Assembly (NCBI GenBank): GCA_965217625.1
Contig: OZ244557.1
Coordinates: 2,294,001 to 2,358,000 of the forward strand
Length of the DNA: 64,000 nucleotides
From: TK10-74A sp965217625
Lineage (GTDB): Bacteria; Chloroflexota; Dehalococcoidia; Bin125
Direction: 5' to 3'
Within the stretch, counting starts at the first letter, position 1. Each line of letters opens with the position of its first letter. A model generated the notes under the pieces. The model searched no databases and was not told where the DNA came from. It was given only the letters and a program-made list of their open reading frames with translations. Positions 49,401 through 57,620 of this stretch are shown here, piece after piece. Both the position numbers and the translations under genes were made by a program.

Positions 49401-50949
49401 GTTCGGCGCGGCCGCTACCGTCGCCGACCGCGACGACGCCCGCGCGCGCCTGCTGCGCGGCCACTGCGAGGTGCTGGGCCCCGTCACCGCTGCGGCGCTC
49501 GCGGGCCGCTGCGGCCTGCGGGCCGAGGACGTCGAGCGCGGGCTCGTCCAGGTCGAGACCGCCGGCCACGTGCTGCGCGGTCGCTTCACGCCGTCCGATG
49601 TCGCGAGCGGCCCCCTGCCGACGCCCGGGGTCCCCGGTACGCCCCCCGACGCGCCGGACGAATTCTGCGACCGCCGTCTGCTGGCGCGCATCCATCGCTA
49701 CACCCTCGACTTCCTGCGCAAGCAGATCGAGCCGGTCGGCGCGCGCGACTTCATGCGCTTCCTCCTGCGCTGGCAGCACTGCGCGCCCGACGCCCGCCTG
49801 ACCGGCAAGCAGGGCCTTCGCGCTGTGGTCGAGCGGCTGCAGGGCTTCGAGGCCCCCGCCGTCGCCTGGGAGCGCGACCTGCTGCCCGCCCGCCTGACCG
49901 ACTACGACCCCGCCTGGCTCGATGAGCTGTGCCTCGACGGCACGCTGACCTGGGGCCGCCTCAGCCCCCGCAAGTCGAGCCGGGACGCCGGCCTCCCCGC
50001 CAGCCCCTCCCGTGTCATGCCCGTCAGCCTGGGCCTGCGCGCCGACTTCCCCCTCCTCCGGGCCGCGACCGCCGCCCCCCCGGCCGACGCGGCCGACGAA
50101 GACGCGCCCGCCGCCGGCGAGCCCGTCGCGGGCGCGTCGCGCGTCGTGCTCGACCTGCTGCGCGACCGCGGCGCCCTGTTCTTCGACGAGATCGTCAACG
50201 GCAGCCGTCGCCTGGCCACCGAAGTGGAGGCGGCCCTGCGCGACCTCGTCGCCCGGGGGCTCGTCCACGCCGACGGCTACGAGGGTCTGCGACACCTGGC
50301 CGGCAAGCGTCGTACAACCGCGGGACGGCGTCGCGGGCACTCCCGATACCCGGGCGGTCGCTTCGCCGGCGCCGGCCCCGCCGGTCGCTGGGCCGTCGTC
50401 GGCGACGCCCCCGCCGATCTCGACGCCGAGGATCTGGCCCAGGGGACGGCCGAAATCCTGCTGGCGCGCTACGGCGTCATCTTCCGCGACCTCCTGGCCC
50501 GCGAGAGCGTCACCGTCCCCTGGCGCAACATCCTCAGGGCGCTGCGACGCATGGAGGCCCGCGGGCAGGTGCGCGGCGGGCGCTTCGTGGCCGGCTTCGT
50601 CGGCGAGCAGTACGCCCTGCCGGAGGCCGTCGAGGCGCTGCGCGCCGTCCGCCGCCGCGAGCAGGGCGGCGAGCGCGTTTACCTCAGCGCCGTCGACCCC
50701 TGCAACCTCGTCGGCATCGTCCTCCCGGGCGACCGCATCACCGCCCGCGCCGGCGACGCCCTCACCCTGATCGACGGGGCCCTCCCCGACGACGCGGAGA
50801 CGGTGGGACGCATCCCCTGGCCGCACCGCCCCGAGCAGGTCGTCGTCACGCCCCGCGCCGACCTCGATCCCGCCGCCTTCGGCTCCGACGCCGCCCCCGC
50901 CGGCAAGGCCGCCCGCCGCGCCGTCAACCGCGTCACCGGCCGCTCCTGA
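46438..50949 (+). CDS. lhr: Lhr-type superfamily 2 DNA helicase
   Basis: 1503 residues, the length of full Lhr. Walker A APTGSGKT at 59-66, DEIH at 184-187 (VDEIHALVRDRRG), LSATQRPIDEIARFL, TLIFVNTRRLAERVAHHLAE and RVGRSGHALG are the helicase motifs. Winged-helix and Lhr-core parts follow up to ~900, then the long C-terminal extension of Lhr. It is an ATP-dependent 3'-5' helicase that acts on RNA:DNA hybrids and is induced by DNA damage in mycobacteria. The start lacks a ribosome site. A LexA box is upstream. Confidence 0.95.
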   Translation: MVQLTDPPAPAPPPDVAPVLRDFHPAVQAWFLRHFAAPTDAQTDGWPHIRARRDVLIAAPTGSGKTLAAFLAGIDALIRKAEAGLLDDHLEILYVSPLKALGADIHRNLEAPLAEINAIAAELGYELPPIRVAVRSGDTTPSQRQTITKNPPHILITTPESLYLMLTAAKARPTLRHVRTLIVDEIHALVRDRRGSHMALSVARLDHVADERPARIGLSATQRPIDEIARFLVGPERAAEDGADNGGPGCVIVDRGHQRDLDLSIELPNSEMTAVASHEQWAEVYDRLAALIAGHRTTLIFVNTRRLAERVAHHLAERVGEEHVASHHGSLSKERRLQMEQRLKSGDLRALVATASLELGIDIGSIDLVCQIASPRAISTFLQRVGRSGHALGLTPRGKLFPTTRDELVECAALVRAVRAGRLDRVQQPVAPLDVLAQQIVAETACEDWPVDALFDLVRRAAPYRDLSRDDFDAVVAMLRDGVGESGGRAHPLIHHDRINGVIRARRGARMKALTNGGTIPELGDYRVVAEPDGTFVGTVNEDWAIESMAGDIFLLGTTSWRIKRIESGTVRVENAQGAPPTIPFWLGEAPGRTVELSAEVSALRRDIAAGAGDVEATTEMLHEACGLDALGAAQLFDYVRATDVALGVVPSDTDVVFERFFDEAGDQHLVVHAPFGARINRAWGLALRKRFCVRFDFELQAAANDDAIVLSIGPAQSFPLEEVFGYLTAASAEPALSQAILYVPQWGTRWRWNVTRALAVERQRGGKKVPPQLQRMRADDLLAAVFPAQVGCQENVTGPLDYPDHPLVRQSREDCLREWMDTDGLVATLTRIEAGAIRLHARDTVEPSPMAHEILSGKPYTFLDDAPLEERRTRAVMLRHALPSDARDLAALDPAAIARVREEAWPVPRDAEEVHDVLLSLVALSDGHVAGWEAWLDDLVAHGRAAVVEPAGSLPGAAPRYWFAAENLPLVELLFPRARIDPPVSLPFGAAATVADRDDARARLLRGHCEVLGPVTAAALAGRCGLRAEDVERGLVQVETAGHVLRGRFTPSDVASGPLPTPGVPGTPPDAPDEFCDRRLLARIHRYTLDFLRKQIEPVGARDFMRFLLRWQHCAPDARLTGKQGLRAVVERLQGFEAPAVAWERDLLPARLTDYDPAWLDELCLDGTLTWGRLSPRKSSRDAGLPASPSRVMPVSLGLRADFPLLRAATAAPPADAADEDAPAAGEPVAGASRVVLDLLRDRGALFFDEIVNGSRRLATEVEAALRDLVARGLVHADGYEGLRHLAGKRRTTAGRRRGHSRYPGGRFAGAGPAGRWAVVGDAPADLDAEDLAQGTAEILLARYGVIFRDLLARESVTVPWRNILRALRRMEARGQVRGGRFVAGFVGEQYALPEAVEALRAVRRREQGGERVYLSAVDPCNLVGIVLPGDRITARAGDALTLIDGALPDDAETVGRIPWPHRPEQVVVTPRADLDPAAFGSDAAPAGKAARRAVNRVTGRS

Positions 50950-50972
50950 GCCCCCGCCCCCGCCCCCGCCCG

Positions 50973-51791
50973 TCAGCGCGCGTAGCTCCGCGCCAGCGAC
51001 TCCGCCGGGTCCGTCTCGATGCCCAGCGACGCGATCGGGTAGCGCAGCCCGTTGCGGTTCAGCGCCGCCAGCCCCTCGATCACCTTGGGCAGGTAGCGCG
51101 GCGGGATCGCCATCAGCAGCTCGTCGTCCTGCACGCCGCCGAAGCGCCGCTCCGCGAAGCACGGGATCGACACGCTCGGCTCCCCCGTCCGCAGCGCCCG
51201 CCCCCACGAGTCCGCGCAGGCCGACTCCCCCACGCAGGAGAACTCCAGCTTCTTGTAGCCGCGGAACTGCAGCGCGTTGATCAGGATGATCATCTGCCCC
51301 GGCGTCGCGTAGATCAGCGCGATGTCGGGCGGGTCGAGCCGCCCCGTCGCCAGCGGCGACACCGCCAGCGCCGTGTACCGCCCCGACGGCAGGCAGTCCA
51401 TCGCCTGCTGATGCGCGATCGCGTCCGTGTCGGTGGCGAACCAGACACCCGACATGTTCGTGCTGCGCCGCCAGTCCGGCTCCTGCGGGTAGAGCCCCAC
51501 CGGCGCGCCGCACTGCGGCCCCGCCAAGTCGTCCATCGTCACCCCCACCGTGCGATTCAGCCATCGCGCCTGCGCCACGATCTGGTCCAGCGCATACGTG
51601 CGGTCCGGGCGGCGAATGCGCGTCACCGCCTCCATCTCCGCGACGGTCTCGAACAGCTTCATGCCGATGGGCGTCGCCTTGATGCGCAGGTAGCGCGTCA
51701 GCCCGTCGACCAGCGCCGTCCAGTCGTACGACTCCGGCTCCGGCGGTGCGTCCGCCGCCACCCCAATCGCGACGCTCTCATTCGTCGTCAT
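50973..51791 (-). CDS. DUF169 family protein
   Basis: 272 residues. LTRYLRIKATPIGMKLFE at the N-terminus is the family signature, followed by VGVTMDDLAGPQCGAPVGL, TALAVSPLATGRLDPPDIALIY, INALQFRGYKKLEFSCVGESACADSW and IPCFAERRFGGVQDDELLMAIP. Conserved cysteines suggest metal or flavin chemistry, but no function is known. Its ATG overlaps (ATGA) the stop of the small unknown gene upstream, so it is coupled to that pair. Confidence 0.85.
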   Translation of the reverse strand: MTTNESVAIGVAADAPPEPESYDWTALVDGLTRYLRIKATPIGMKLFETVAEMEAVTRIRRPDRTYALDQIVAQARWLNRTVGVTMDDLAGPQCGAPVGLYPQEPDWRRSTNMSGVWFATDTDAIAHQQAMDCLPSGRYTALAVSPLATGRLDPPDIALIYATPGQMIILINALQFRGYKKLEFSCVGESACADSWGRALRTGEPSVSIPCFAERRFGGVQDDELLMAIPPRYLPKVIEGLAALNRNGLRYPIASLGIETDPAESLARSYAR

Positions 51792-52195
51792 TGGCTCAGT
51801 ACCCGCAGCTTCTCTTCGAGTTTGTCGATGTCCGTCTTGATGCCCTGCGCAATCACCCGCGCTTGGTCCCAGGTGCGCCGCAGCTCCTCGTAGTCATCGT
51901 CTCTACTTGCGACGACAAAGGAGTCGATGTCGTCCCCGGTCGCTGAGAGGATACGAAAGCCAATCGCACCCTGCTTCTCAACGGGTTCATCAATGTTCAG
52001 TGGGTCGATCACCTTCCGTCGTATGTATCTTGGGGTGGACCTGGGGACCGACGTCATTTCGATCACGATCGCGTAGTCGTCGATTTGAGCGAAGAACTGC
52101 TGCTTGCTCGCACCGGGACGCCACGGGACGCGACTCGATCGGGTCCCTCGAACCACGTAGTCAACGATTGATTTGAGCGTTGGCGGAACCGGCAT
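51788..52195 (-). CDS. Unknown protein with C-terminal coiled-coil
   Basis: 135 residues (ATG at 52195; a GTG at 52198 is the alternative). Not recognised. Mixed alpha/beta body (FFAQIDDYAIVIEM, IGFRILSATGDDIDSFVVA) and a charged helix at the end (WDQARVIAQGIKTDIDKLEEKL) that may be coiled-coil. The codon use is less GC-rich than in the neighbours. The start overlaps the upstream stop and the stop overlaps the downstream start, so three genes form one tight operon. Confidence 0.6.
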   Translation of the reverse strand: MPVPPTLKSIVDYVVRGTRSSRVPWRPGASKQQFFAQIDDYAIVIEMTSVPRSTPRYIRRKVIDPLNIDEPVEKQGAIGFRILSATGDDIDSFVVASRDDDYEELRRTWDQARVIAQGIKTDIDKLEEKLRVLSQ

Positions 52196-52653
52196 CACTG
52201 TCCTCCTGCTGCTGCGCGACTCTGGGCTTGCAAGTCTTCCATGGCTGCTCTGATTTCCGAAAGCTGTCGGCGGACGTAGCCAGCGTCGTACCCGCCTCGA
52301 TCTCCGTCGACGACATCCCCGAGTAGATCGTGGATCAGGCGGATGTTCATTTCCACTGGGTGCAGGAACTCCGGGGACTGCTGGGGCGCGACCTCCTGAA
52401 TCTGGACGATTAGACCTCGGAGGTCGCCCGCCCTCATCCCCGCCTGTTCGAAGGCATCCCGCCGTAGGAGGTCCGCCATCTCGTCGATCATCTTGATCGC
52501 GTTTCCGACATCGGCGACTGTTCCAACCCGGCGAAACCGTCCGAGGGCACGCTGAATGTCTCTACGGGTTCTCCACAACAGACCGATCGTCAGGACGAAG
52601 CCGAGCACGCCGAACACGAAACTCAGCCAGGTTCCGATCTCGGCTGTGCTCAT
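52195..52653 (-). CDS. Membrane-anchored helical protein of unknown function
   Basis: 152 residues with an AGGGAG site. One N-terminal membrane helix (TWLSFVFGVLGFVLTIGLLW) followed by a basic stretch RTRRDIQRALGRFRR and a long helical cytoplasmic part (VGNAIKMIDEMADLLRRD, EMNIRLIHDLLGDVV). Not recognised. Lower GC than the neighbours, which suggests later acquisition. It begins the overlapping operon with the 51788 and DUF169 genes. Confidence 0.6.
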   Translation of the reverse strand: MSTAEIGTWLSFVFGVLGFVLTIGLLWRTRRDIQRALGRFRRVGTVADVGNAIKMIDEMADLLRRDAFEQAGMRAGDLRGLIVQIQEVAPQQSPEFLHPVEMNIRLIHDLLGDVVDGDRGGYDAGYVRRQLSEIRAAMEDLQAQSRAAAGGQ

Positions 52654-52790
52654 CCAGGCTCCCTGTCCGCCGACTCAGGATAGCGACAATCGTCCCCCAT
52701 TGGCCCGGCGAGGCTAGCAGCGACTGCCGCCGCCCGACGGCGAGAGTAGAATCGGGAGGGCCTTCCGGCGGGCGAGAGGAGCTACGAGCC

Positions 52791-54041
52791 ATGGCAGCAG
52801 CGCTGGACGGGATGCGCGTCCTGGATATGACCCAATACGAGGCCGGCACGTCCGGCACGCAGGCGCTGGCCTGGCTGGGGGCCGACGTCGTCAAGATCGA
52901 GCGGCCCGGCTCGGGCGACCCCGGCCGCGTCGTCCGCACCGGCCGGGACCACGCCCCCTACTTCCTGACCTGGAACAGCAACAAGCGCAGCGTCTGCATC
53001 GACCTCGCCGCCCCCGAGGGCCGCGACATCTTCCTCAAGCTCGTGCCCCACTACGACGTCTTCGTCGAGAACTACGGCCCGGGCGTCGTCGAGAAGCTCG
53101 GCATCGGCTACGACGTGCTGGCCGCCGTCAACCCCCGCATCATCTACGCGCGCCTCAAGGGCTTCGGCACGACCGGCCCCTACGCGGGCTTCAAGTCCTT
53201 CGACATGATCGCGCAGGCCATGGGCGGCGGGTTCTCCGTCACCGGCGAGGCCGACGGTCCCCCCATGCGCCCCGGCCCCACCGTCGGCGACGCGGGCACG
53301 GGCGTGCAGTTGGCCCTCGCCATCACCGCCGCCTACGTCCAGCAGCAGCGCACCGGCCGCGGCCAGGAGATCGATATCGCCATGTACGAGGCCTACACCT
53401 ACTACATGCGCACCCAACTCGCCGGCGCGGAGGCCGCCGGCCGCGACCAGCCCGCCCCCCGCAACGGCAACGCGGGCGGCGCGCCCACCGACCTCTACCC
53501 CTGCAAGCCGTTCGGCCCCAACGACTGGGCCTACATCATGGTCGTGACCACGCGCATGTGGGACACGCTCTGCATCACCATCGACCGGCCCGACCTGCTC
53601 GCCGACGCCCGCTTCGAGCGCGGCCGCCTGCGCATCGAGAATCGCGAGGCGCTCTACGAGGAGATCTCGCAGTGGACCCGCGCCCGCACCAAGCAGGAGG
53701 TCTTTCGGATCCTCGGGGAAGCCGGGGTGCCCTGCGGCTACAACGCCGACACGACCGACTACTGGACCGACCCCCACATGCGGGAGCGCGGCCTCATCCA
53801 GACCGTCCACCATCCCGAGGCCGGCGACATCGACCTCCTGCGCTTCCCGCCGCTCATGTCCGACTCGCACGTACCCATCGAGGCCGCGCCCCTGCTCGGC
53901 GCGCACACCGCCGAAGTCCTCGCCGCCGAGGCGGGCCTCAGCGAGGCCCAGATCCGCGACCTCCAGGACCGCGGCGTCCTCGCCTCCCGCGAGGCGCCCG
54001 AGGGCGCCGAGATGGAGCCGGACCCCCAGCCCGCCCGCTGA
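52791..54041 (+). CDS. CaiB/BaiF-family (type III) CoA-transferase
   Basis: 416 residues. MRVLDMTQYEAGTSGTQALAWLGADVVKIERP and later WNSNKRSVCIDLAAPEGRD, VFVENYGPGVVEKLG, RIIYARLKGFGTTGP and GPTVGDAGTGV, with the catalytic Asp at 167, are the family's standard blocks. These enzymes move CoA between carboxylic acids such as carnitine, formate/oxalate, bile acids or succinate/mesaconate. The neighbouring acyl-CoA ligase and crotonases suggest acid catabolism; the substrate is unknown. Confidence 0.9.
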   Translation: MAAALDGMRVLDMTQYEAGTSGTQALAWLGADVVKIERPGSGDPGRVVRTGRDHAPYFLTWNSNKRSVCIDLAAPEGRDIFLKLVPHYDVFVENYGPGVVEKLGIGYDVLAAVNPRIIYARLKGFGTTGPYAGFKSFDMIAQAMGGGFSVTGEADGPPMRPGPTVGDAGTGVQLALAITAAYVQQQRTGRGQEIDIAMYEAYTYYMRTQLAGAEAAGRDQPAPRNGNAGGAPTDLYPCKPFGPNDWAYIMVVTTRMWDTLCITIDRPDLLADARFERGRLRIENREALYEEISQWTRARTKQEVFRILGEAGVPCGYNADTTDYWTDPHMRERGLIQTVHHPEAGDIDLLRFPPLMSDSHVPIEAAPLLGAHTAEVLAAEAGLSEAQIRDLQDRGVLASREAPEGAEMEPDPQPAR

Positions 54042-54060
54042 CCCCCGCCGGAGCCCCCGG

Positions 54061-55014
54061 CTACGTCGCGGCGCCCGCCCGGTTGCGATCGTACTGCTGG
54101 AGCAGCGCCGTCAGCGTCGCCAGATGCGGCGTCTCGACGCCCAGTTCGCGCGCCCGCTCCAGCGGCGCAGCGAAGATCGCCGGTACCTCCATCGGGCGGC
54201 CCTCCACGTAATCGATCATCGTGCTGGGGCGGTAGGGCCCCATGCGGTCCGTGAAGCCGAACATCGTCTGCACGATCGCCGGCCCGTCGAGCCGCAGCGC
54301 CTCGCCGCGCGCCTCCAGGTCGGCGTTGCCCGCCGCCACCACCTCCTGCATCGTCGCCCGGGCGATGGCGCGCAGGGCCGCGTCGCCCACCACGACGTCG
54401 GTCGTCACGCCGCCCGCCGCGACGCACAGCCCGTTGAAGGGGATGTTCCAGCAGAGCTTCTCCCAGCGGGCCCGCCGCAGCGATTCCACGCCGCTGAACT
54501 CCACCCGCGCCTGCGCCCACAGCGCCAGCGCCCGCTCGACCTCTGACGCGTCGTCGAGCAGGTGCCCCACCGTCACCGCCCCGTACGCCAGGTGATGCAC
54601 CGACCCCGGCTGGCCCCGGTTCACGCACGTGAACGCCATCCCGCCGAAGACCCGCTCGCGCCCGAACCATTCGGCGAAGCGCTCCTCGAGCCCCAGGCCG
54701 TTCATCAGCAGCAGGATGCGCGTGTGGGGTCCCAGACACGGCCCGACCAGCGCCTCCGCCTCCCCGATCGACGTCGATTTCAGCGCGCAGACCACCCAGT
54801 CGGCCGGCCCGATCTCCGCCGGCGTCCGCGCGATCGACGGCGCCTCCAGCGCGAAGTCCCCCATCGGGCTCGTGCAGCGCAGGCCCCCCGCCCGCACGGC
54901 TTCGTAATCGCGACGCATCAGGAAGTGCACGTCGTGACCCGCCTGCGCGAGGCGCGCCCCGTAGTAGGCGCCCACCGCCCCCGCGCCAATGACCGCGACC
55001 CGCTGCGCCTCCAC
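54061..55014 (-). CDS. 2-dehydropantoate 2-reductase-like protein
   Basis: 317 residues from a GTG at 55014; a much longer open frame upstream overlaps another gene and is rejected. NAD(P)-binding RVAVIGAGAVGAYYGARLA at the start, DWVVCALKSTSIGEA, MNGLGLEERFAEWFG and the catalytic lysine region RRARWEKLCWNIPFNGL are those of ApbA/PanE proteins. In this context (next to hydrolase and ligase genes) it may reduce another 2-keto acid instead of serving pantothenate synthesis. Confidence 0.85.
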   Translation of the reverse strand: MEAQRVAVIGAGAVGAYYGARLAQAGHDVHFLMRRDYEAVRAGGLRCTSPMGDFALEAPSIARTPAEIGPADWVVCALKSTSIGEAEALVGPCLGPHTRILLLMNGLGLEERFAEWFGRERVFGGMAFTCVNRGQPGSVHHLAYGAVTVGHLLDDASEVERALALWAQARVEFSGVESLRRARWEKLCWNIPFNGLCVAAGGVTTDVVVGDAALRAIARATMQEVVAAGNADLEARGEALRLDGPAIVQTMFGFTDRMGPYRPSTMIDYVEGRPMEVPAIFAAPLERARELGVETPHLATLTALLQQYDRNRAGAAT

Positions 55015-55034
55015 GTCGTCGCTGCCCCGCCCCG

Positions 55035-55889
55035 CTACGCCGCGTGATCGCGCAGGAACGCCCGGATCGTCTCCGTCGTCGCCGCCCGCTTCTCCTCCGA
55101 CCGGCAATCGACGTCGAGGCAGCGCGCGTCGGGCGCCTCGGCGCAGATCTTGCGCGCCACGCCGGTGGGATGGAAGTCGTCGCTGCCGGGCAGGATCAGC
55201 AGTGGCGCCGGGCAGCCCCGCAGCCACTCCTCCGACACCGTGAAGTACGGCGGCCGGTCGGGCCAGATCGCCCAGGCGAACTCCTCGATCAGGCCGATGT
55301 ATTCCTCCCGCGACATCGCGGCGATCGTGTCGCGGAAGGTTGGGTCGGCCGCGATCCGCCGCGCGAAGGGGCCGCCCCCGTTGGCCTGCACGAACAGCGG
55401 GTCCTTGGTGGCCGCCCGCACGACCGCCGCCGGGCCGTGTTCGCGCGCGAGTTGCAGCGTGGAGGCGAACATCCGATGAAAGACGGCCGGCGAATTGGTG
55501 TGGTCGAGCCCCACCGGATCCTGCCCCACCGCCCCGCTGATCCGCTCCGGCGCTTCCTGGATCAGCCGCAGCAGATAGCCCACGCCGATGCAGCCGCCCC
55601 AGACCTGCGCCCGCTCGACCCCGGCGTCGTCCAGCACCGCCAGCTGATCCTGCCACGCCAAGTCATACGAGAAGTGCGGCGGCGCGTTCCAGCTCTGGCC
55701 GGCGTGGCGCTGGTCCATCCCGATCAGCGTGAACTCCGACGCCAGCGCCGCGATCGGGTCGATGGCCCCCCTGGCCCACATGCCGATCTCGCTGTTCACG
55801 CCCCCCGGCGCGATCAGCAGCACGGCCGGCCCGGCGCCGAACGTCTCGTAGTGGATCACCGCCCCGTCGGGCCGCCTGATGTCGGGCAT
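55035..55889 (-). CDS. Alpha/beta hydrolase-fold protein with Cys at the nucleophile position
   Basis: 284 residues, good GGAGGAGCACG start site. The fold is clear (VLLIAPGGVNSEIGMW, LIGMDQRHAGQSW, PLLILPGSDDFHP) but the nucleophile elbow reads VWGGCIGVGYLL, so C100 replaces Ser. The usual catalytic His near the C-terminus is also absent (DVDCRSEEKRA). Either it uses a Cys nucleophile with a different helper or it is non-catalytic. It precedes the reductase gene by 20 bases. Confidence 0.85.
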   Translation of the reverse strand: MPDIRRPDGAVIHYETFGAGPAVLLIAPGGVNSEIGMWARGAIDPIAALASEFTLIGMDQRHAGQSWNAPPHFSYDLAWQDQLAVLDDAGVERAQVWGGCIGVGYLLRLIQEAPERISGAVGQDPVGLDHTNSPAVFHRMFASTLQLAREHGPAAVVRAATKDPLFVQANGGGPFARRIAADPTFRDTIAAMSREEYIGLIEEFAWAIWPDRPPYFTVSEEWLRGCPAPLLILPGSDDFHPTGVARKICAEAPDARCLDVDCRSEEKRAATTETIRAFLRDHAA

Positions 55890-55905
55890 CGTGCTCCTCC
55901 GCTCC

Positions 55906-57495
55906 TCAGTTCACCCGGCGCGACTTGCCCTGCCAGTACTGATTGCGCAGCTCGAACTTCTTCAGCTTGCCCGTCGCCGTGCGGGGCAGGGCCTCGACGA
56001 ACTCCACCCGGCCCGGCGTTTTGAAGTGCGCCATGCGCTCCCGGCAGTGCGCGCGGATCTCGTCGCTCGTGGGACTGGCGCCCGCCCGCGGCACGATGAT
56101 CGCCATCGGCGTCTCGCCCCACTGCTCCGACGGCACCCCGATCACCGCCGCCTCGAGCACCGACGGATGCTTGTAGAGCACGTCCTCGATCTCGATCGAC
56201 GAGATGTTCTCCCCGCCCGAGATGATCACGTCCTTCGCCCGGTCGACGATGTTGATGTAGCCGTCCTGGTTGATCGTCGCCATGTCGCCCGTGAAGAACC
56301 AGCCATCGCGGATGACCTTGGCCGTTTCCTCGGGCTGCTGCCAGTAGCCCGCCAGCACGACGTTCGACCGCGCCGCCACCTCCCCGACCGACTCGTCGTC
56401 CCAGGGCACTTCCGCCCCGTCCGACGCGAAGACGCGCACGTCGGTGCCGATCGCTTCCTGGCCGGCGCGGGCCTTGGTGCGGTAGTAGGCCTCGCCCGTC
56501 AGGTTCAGGTGCGGCTTGACCTCGCCGATCGTCAGGATGGGCGAGGTCTCCGTGAGCCCGTAGAGCTGGATGAACTCCCAGCCCAGCTCCTCCTCCAGCC
56601 GCTGGATGAACGTCTGCGGCGGCGGCGCACCGGCGACCACGAAGCGGGGCCGCGTCGTGATCGTGTAGGCCGCCTTGTCGGGGAACTCCAGGATCGTGGC
56701 CAGCACGGCCGGGGCCATGCAGGCGAACGTGATGCGCTCGTCCTGGATCATCTGGTAGATCGCCGCCCCCTCCACCTTTCGCAGCACGACGTGCGTCGCG
56801 CCCATCGCCGTGATCGCGTAGGGGCCGCCCCAGCCGTTGGCGTGGAACATCGGCAGCGTCCACATCTCCCGGTCGGCGTGGCTGATCCGCCAGTGCACGA
56901 TCGCGTTGTAGGCGTTGATGTAGGCGTTGCGATGCGTGATCATCACGCCCTTCGGCCGGGCCGTCGTGCCGGACGTGTAGTTGATGCTCAGCAGGTCCGA
57001 CTCCGACAGCCCCGGATCCGGCGGCGGCGTCGCCGGCTGCGCCGCGACCAGCGCCTCGTAGTCCTCCCAGCCGGGCAGCACTTCGTCCGTCTCGAAGCGC
57101 ACCGTCACGTAGTGCTCGACGGCGGGCAGCTTGTCGCGCAGCCCCTCCACCGCCGCCGCGTAGTCCGAGTCGACCACCGCCACCTTCGTCCCGGAGTGGC
57201 TCAGCACGTACTCGAAGTCCGACGCGATCAAGCGGTAGTTGATCGGCACGACGCCGGCCCCGATCGCGGCCGTCGCGTACAGCACCTCCAGGAACTGGTG
57301 GCTGTTGGGGCTGAGGATCGCGACGCGATCGCCCTTGCCGACGCCCAGCGCCAGCAGCGCGTTCGCCAGCTGGTTCACCCGCGCCCCGAACTCGGCGTAG
57401 GTGAGGCGCAGCTCCCCGTTGACCACGGCCTCTTGCCCTGGGTACAGCTTGACGGCCCGGCGCAGAAAATCGTTGACGACCAGCGGAACTTCCAT
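55906..57495 (-). CDS. AMP-forming acyl-CoA synthetase
   Basis: 529 residues from the ATG at 57495 with GAGGAG before it. Acyl-adenylate motifs: YTSGTTARPKG at 173-183, IQLYGLTETSPILT, GWFFTGDMATINQDGYI, DRAKDVIISGGENIS and the C-terminal lysine region TATGKLKKFELR. It activates a medium/long-chain or aromatic acid as acyl-AMP, then CoA thioester. It likely starts the same pathway as the crotonases and CaiB enzyme. The upstream open frame extension to 58458 is not used. Confidence 0.95.
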   Translation of the reverse strand: MEVPLVVNDFLRRAVKLYPGQEAVVNGELRLTYAEFGARVNQLANALLALGVGKGDRVAILSPNSHQFLEVLYATAAIGAGVVPINYRLIASDFEYVLSHSGTKVAVVDSDYAAAVEGLRDKLPAVEHYVTVRFETDEVLPGWEDYEALVAAQPATPPPDPGLSESDLLSINYTSGTTARPKGVMITHRNAYINAYNAIVHWRISHADREMWTLPMFHANGWGGPYAITAMGATHVVLRKVEGAAIYQMIQDERITFACMAPAVLATILEFPDKAAYTITTRPRFVVAGAPPPQTFIQRLEEELGWEFIQLYGLTETSPILTIGEVKPHLNLTGEAYYRTKARAGQEAIGTDVRVFASDGAEVPWDDESVGEVAARSNVVLAGYWQQPEETAKVIRDGWFFTGDMATINQDGYINIVDRAKDVIISGGENISSIEIEDVLYKHPSVLEAAVIGVPSEQWGETPMAIIVPRAGASPTSDEIRAHCRERMAHFKTPGRVEFVEALPRTATGKLKKFELRNQYWQGKSRRVN

Positions 57496-57620
57496 CGGCG
57501 TGCTCTCCTCACGTGCCGCGGCGTGGCGCAAGTCTGCCATCCGACCGCGCCCGCTCGCAAGATCGCCCGACCCTGCGATGGGCCGCGCCGCCGCCGCGCC
57601 CACCGACCGGCTGCCGGACG

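Noticed and set aside
46429..51564. 1711-codon open frame antisense to lhr
   Set aside because: High GC suppresses stops on the opposite strand. The sense product is a full Lhr helicase.
51788..52790. Inverted-repeat ends like those of the 22-kb cassette around the second low-GC gene pair
   Set aside because: No matching ends or short duplications could be found; the genes overlap their DUF169 neighbour directly.
54061..55656. 531-codon version of the ketopantoate reductase
   Set aside because: The extension lies antisense-frame over the alpha/beta hydrolase gene; the Rossmann motif needs a start at about 55014.
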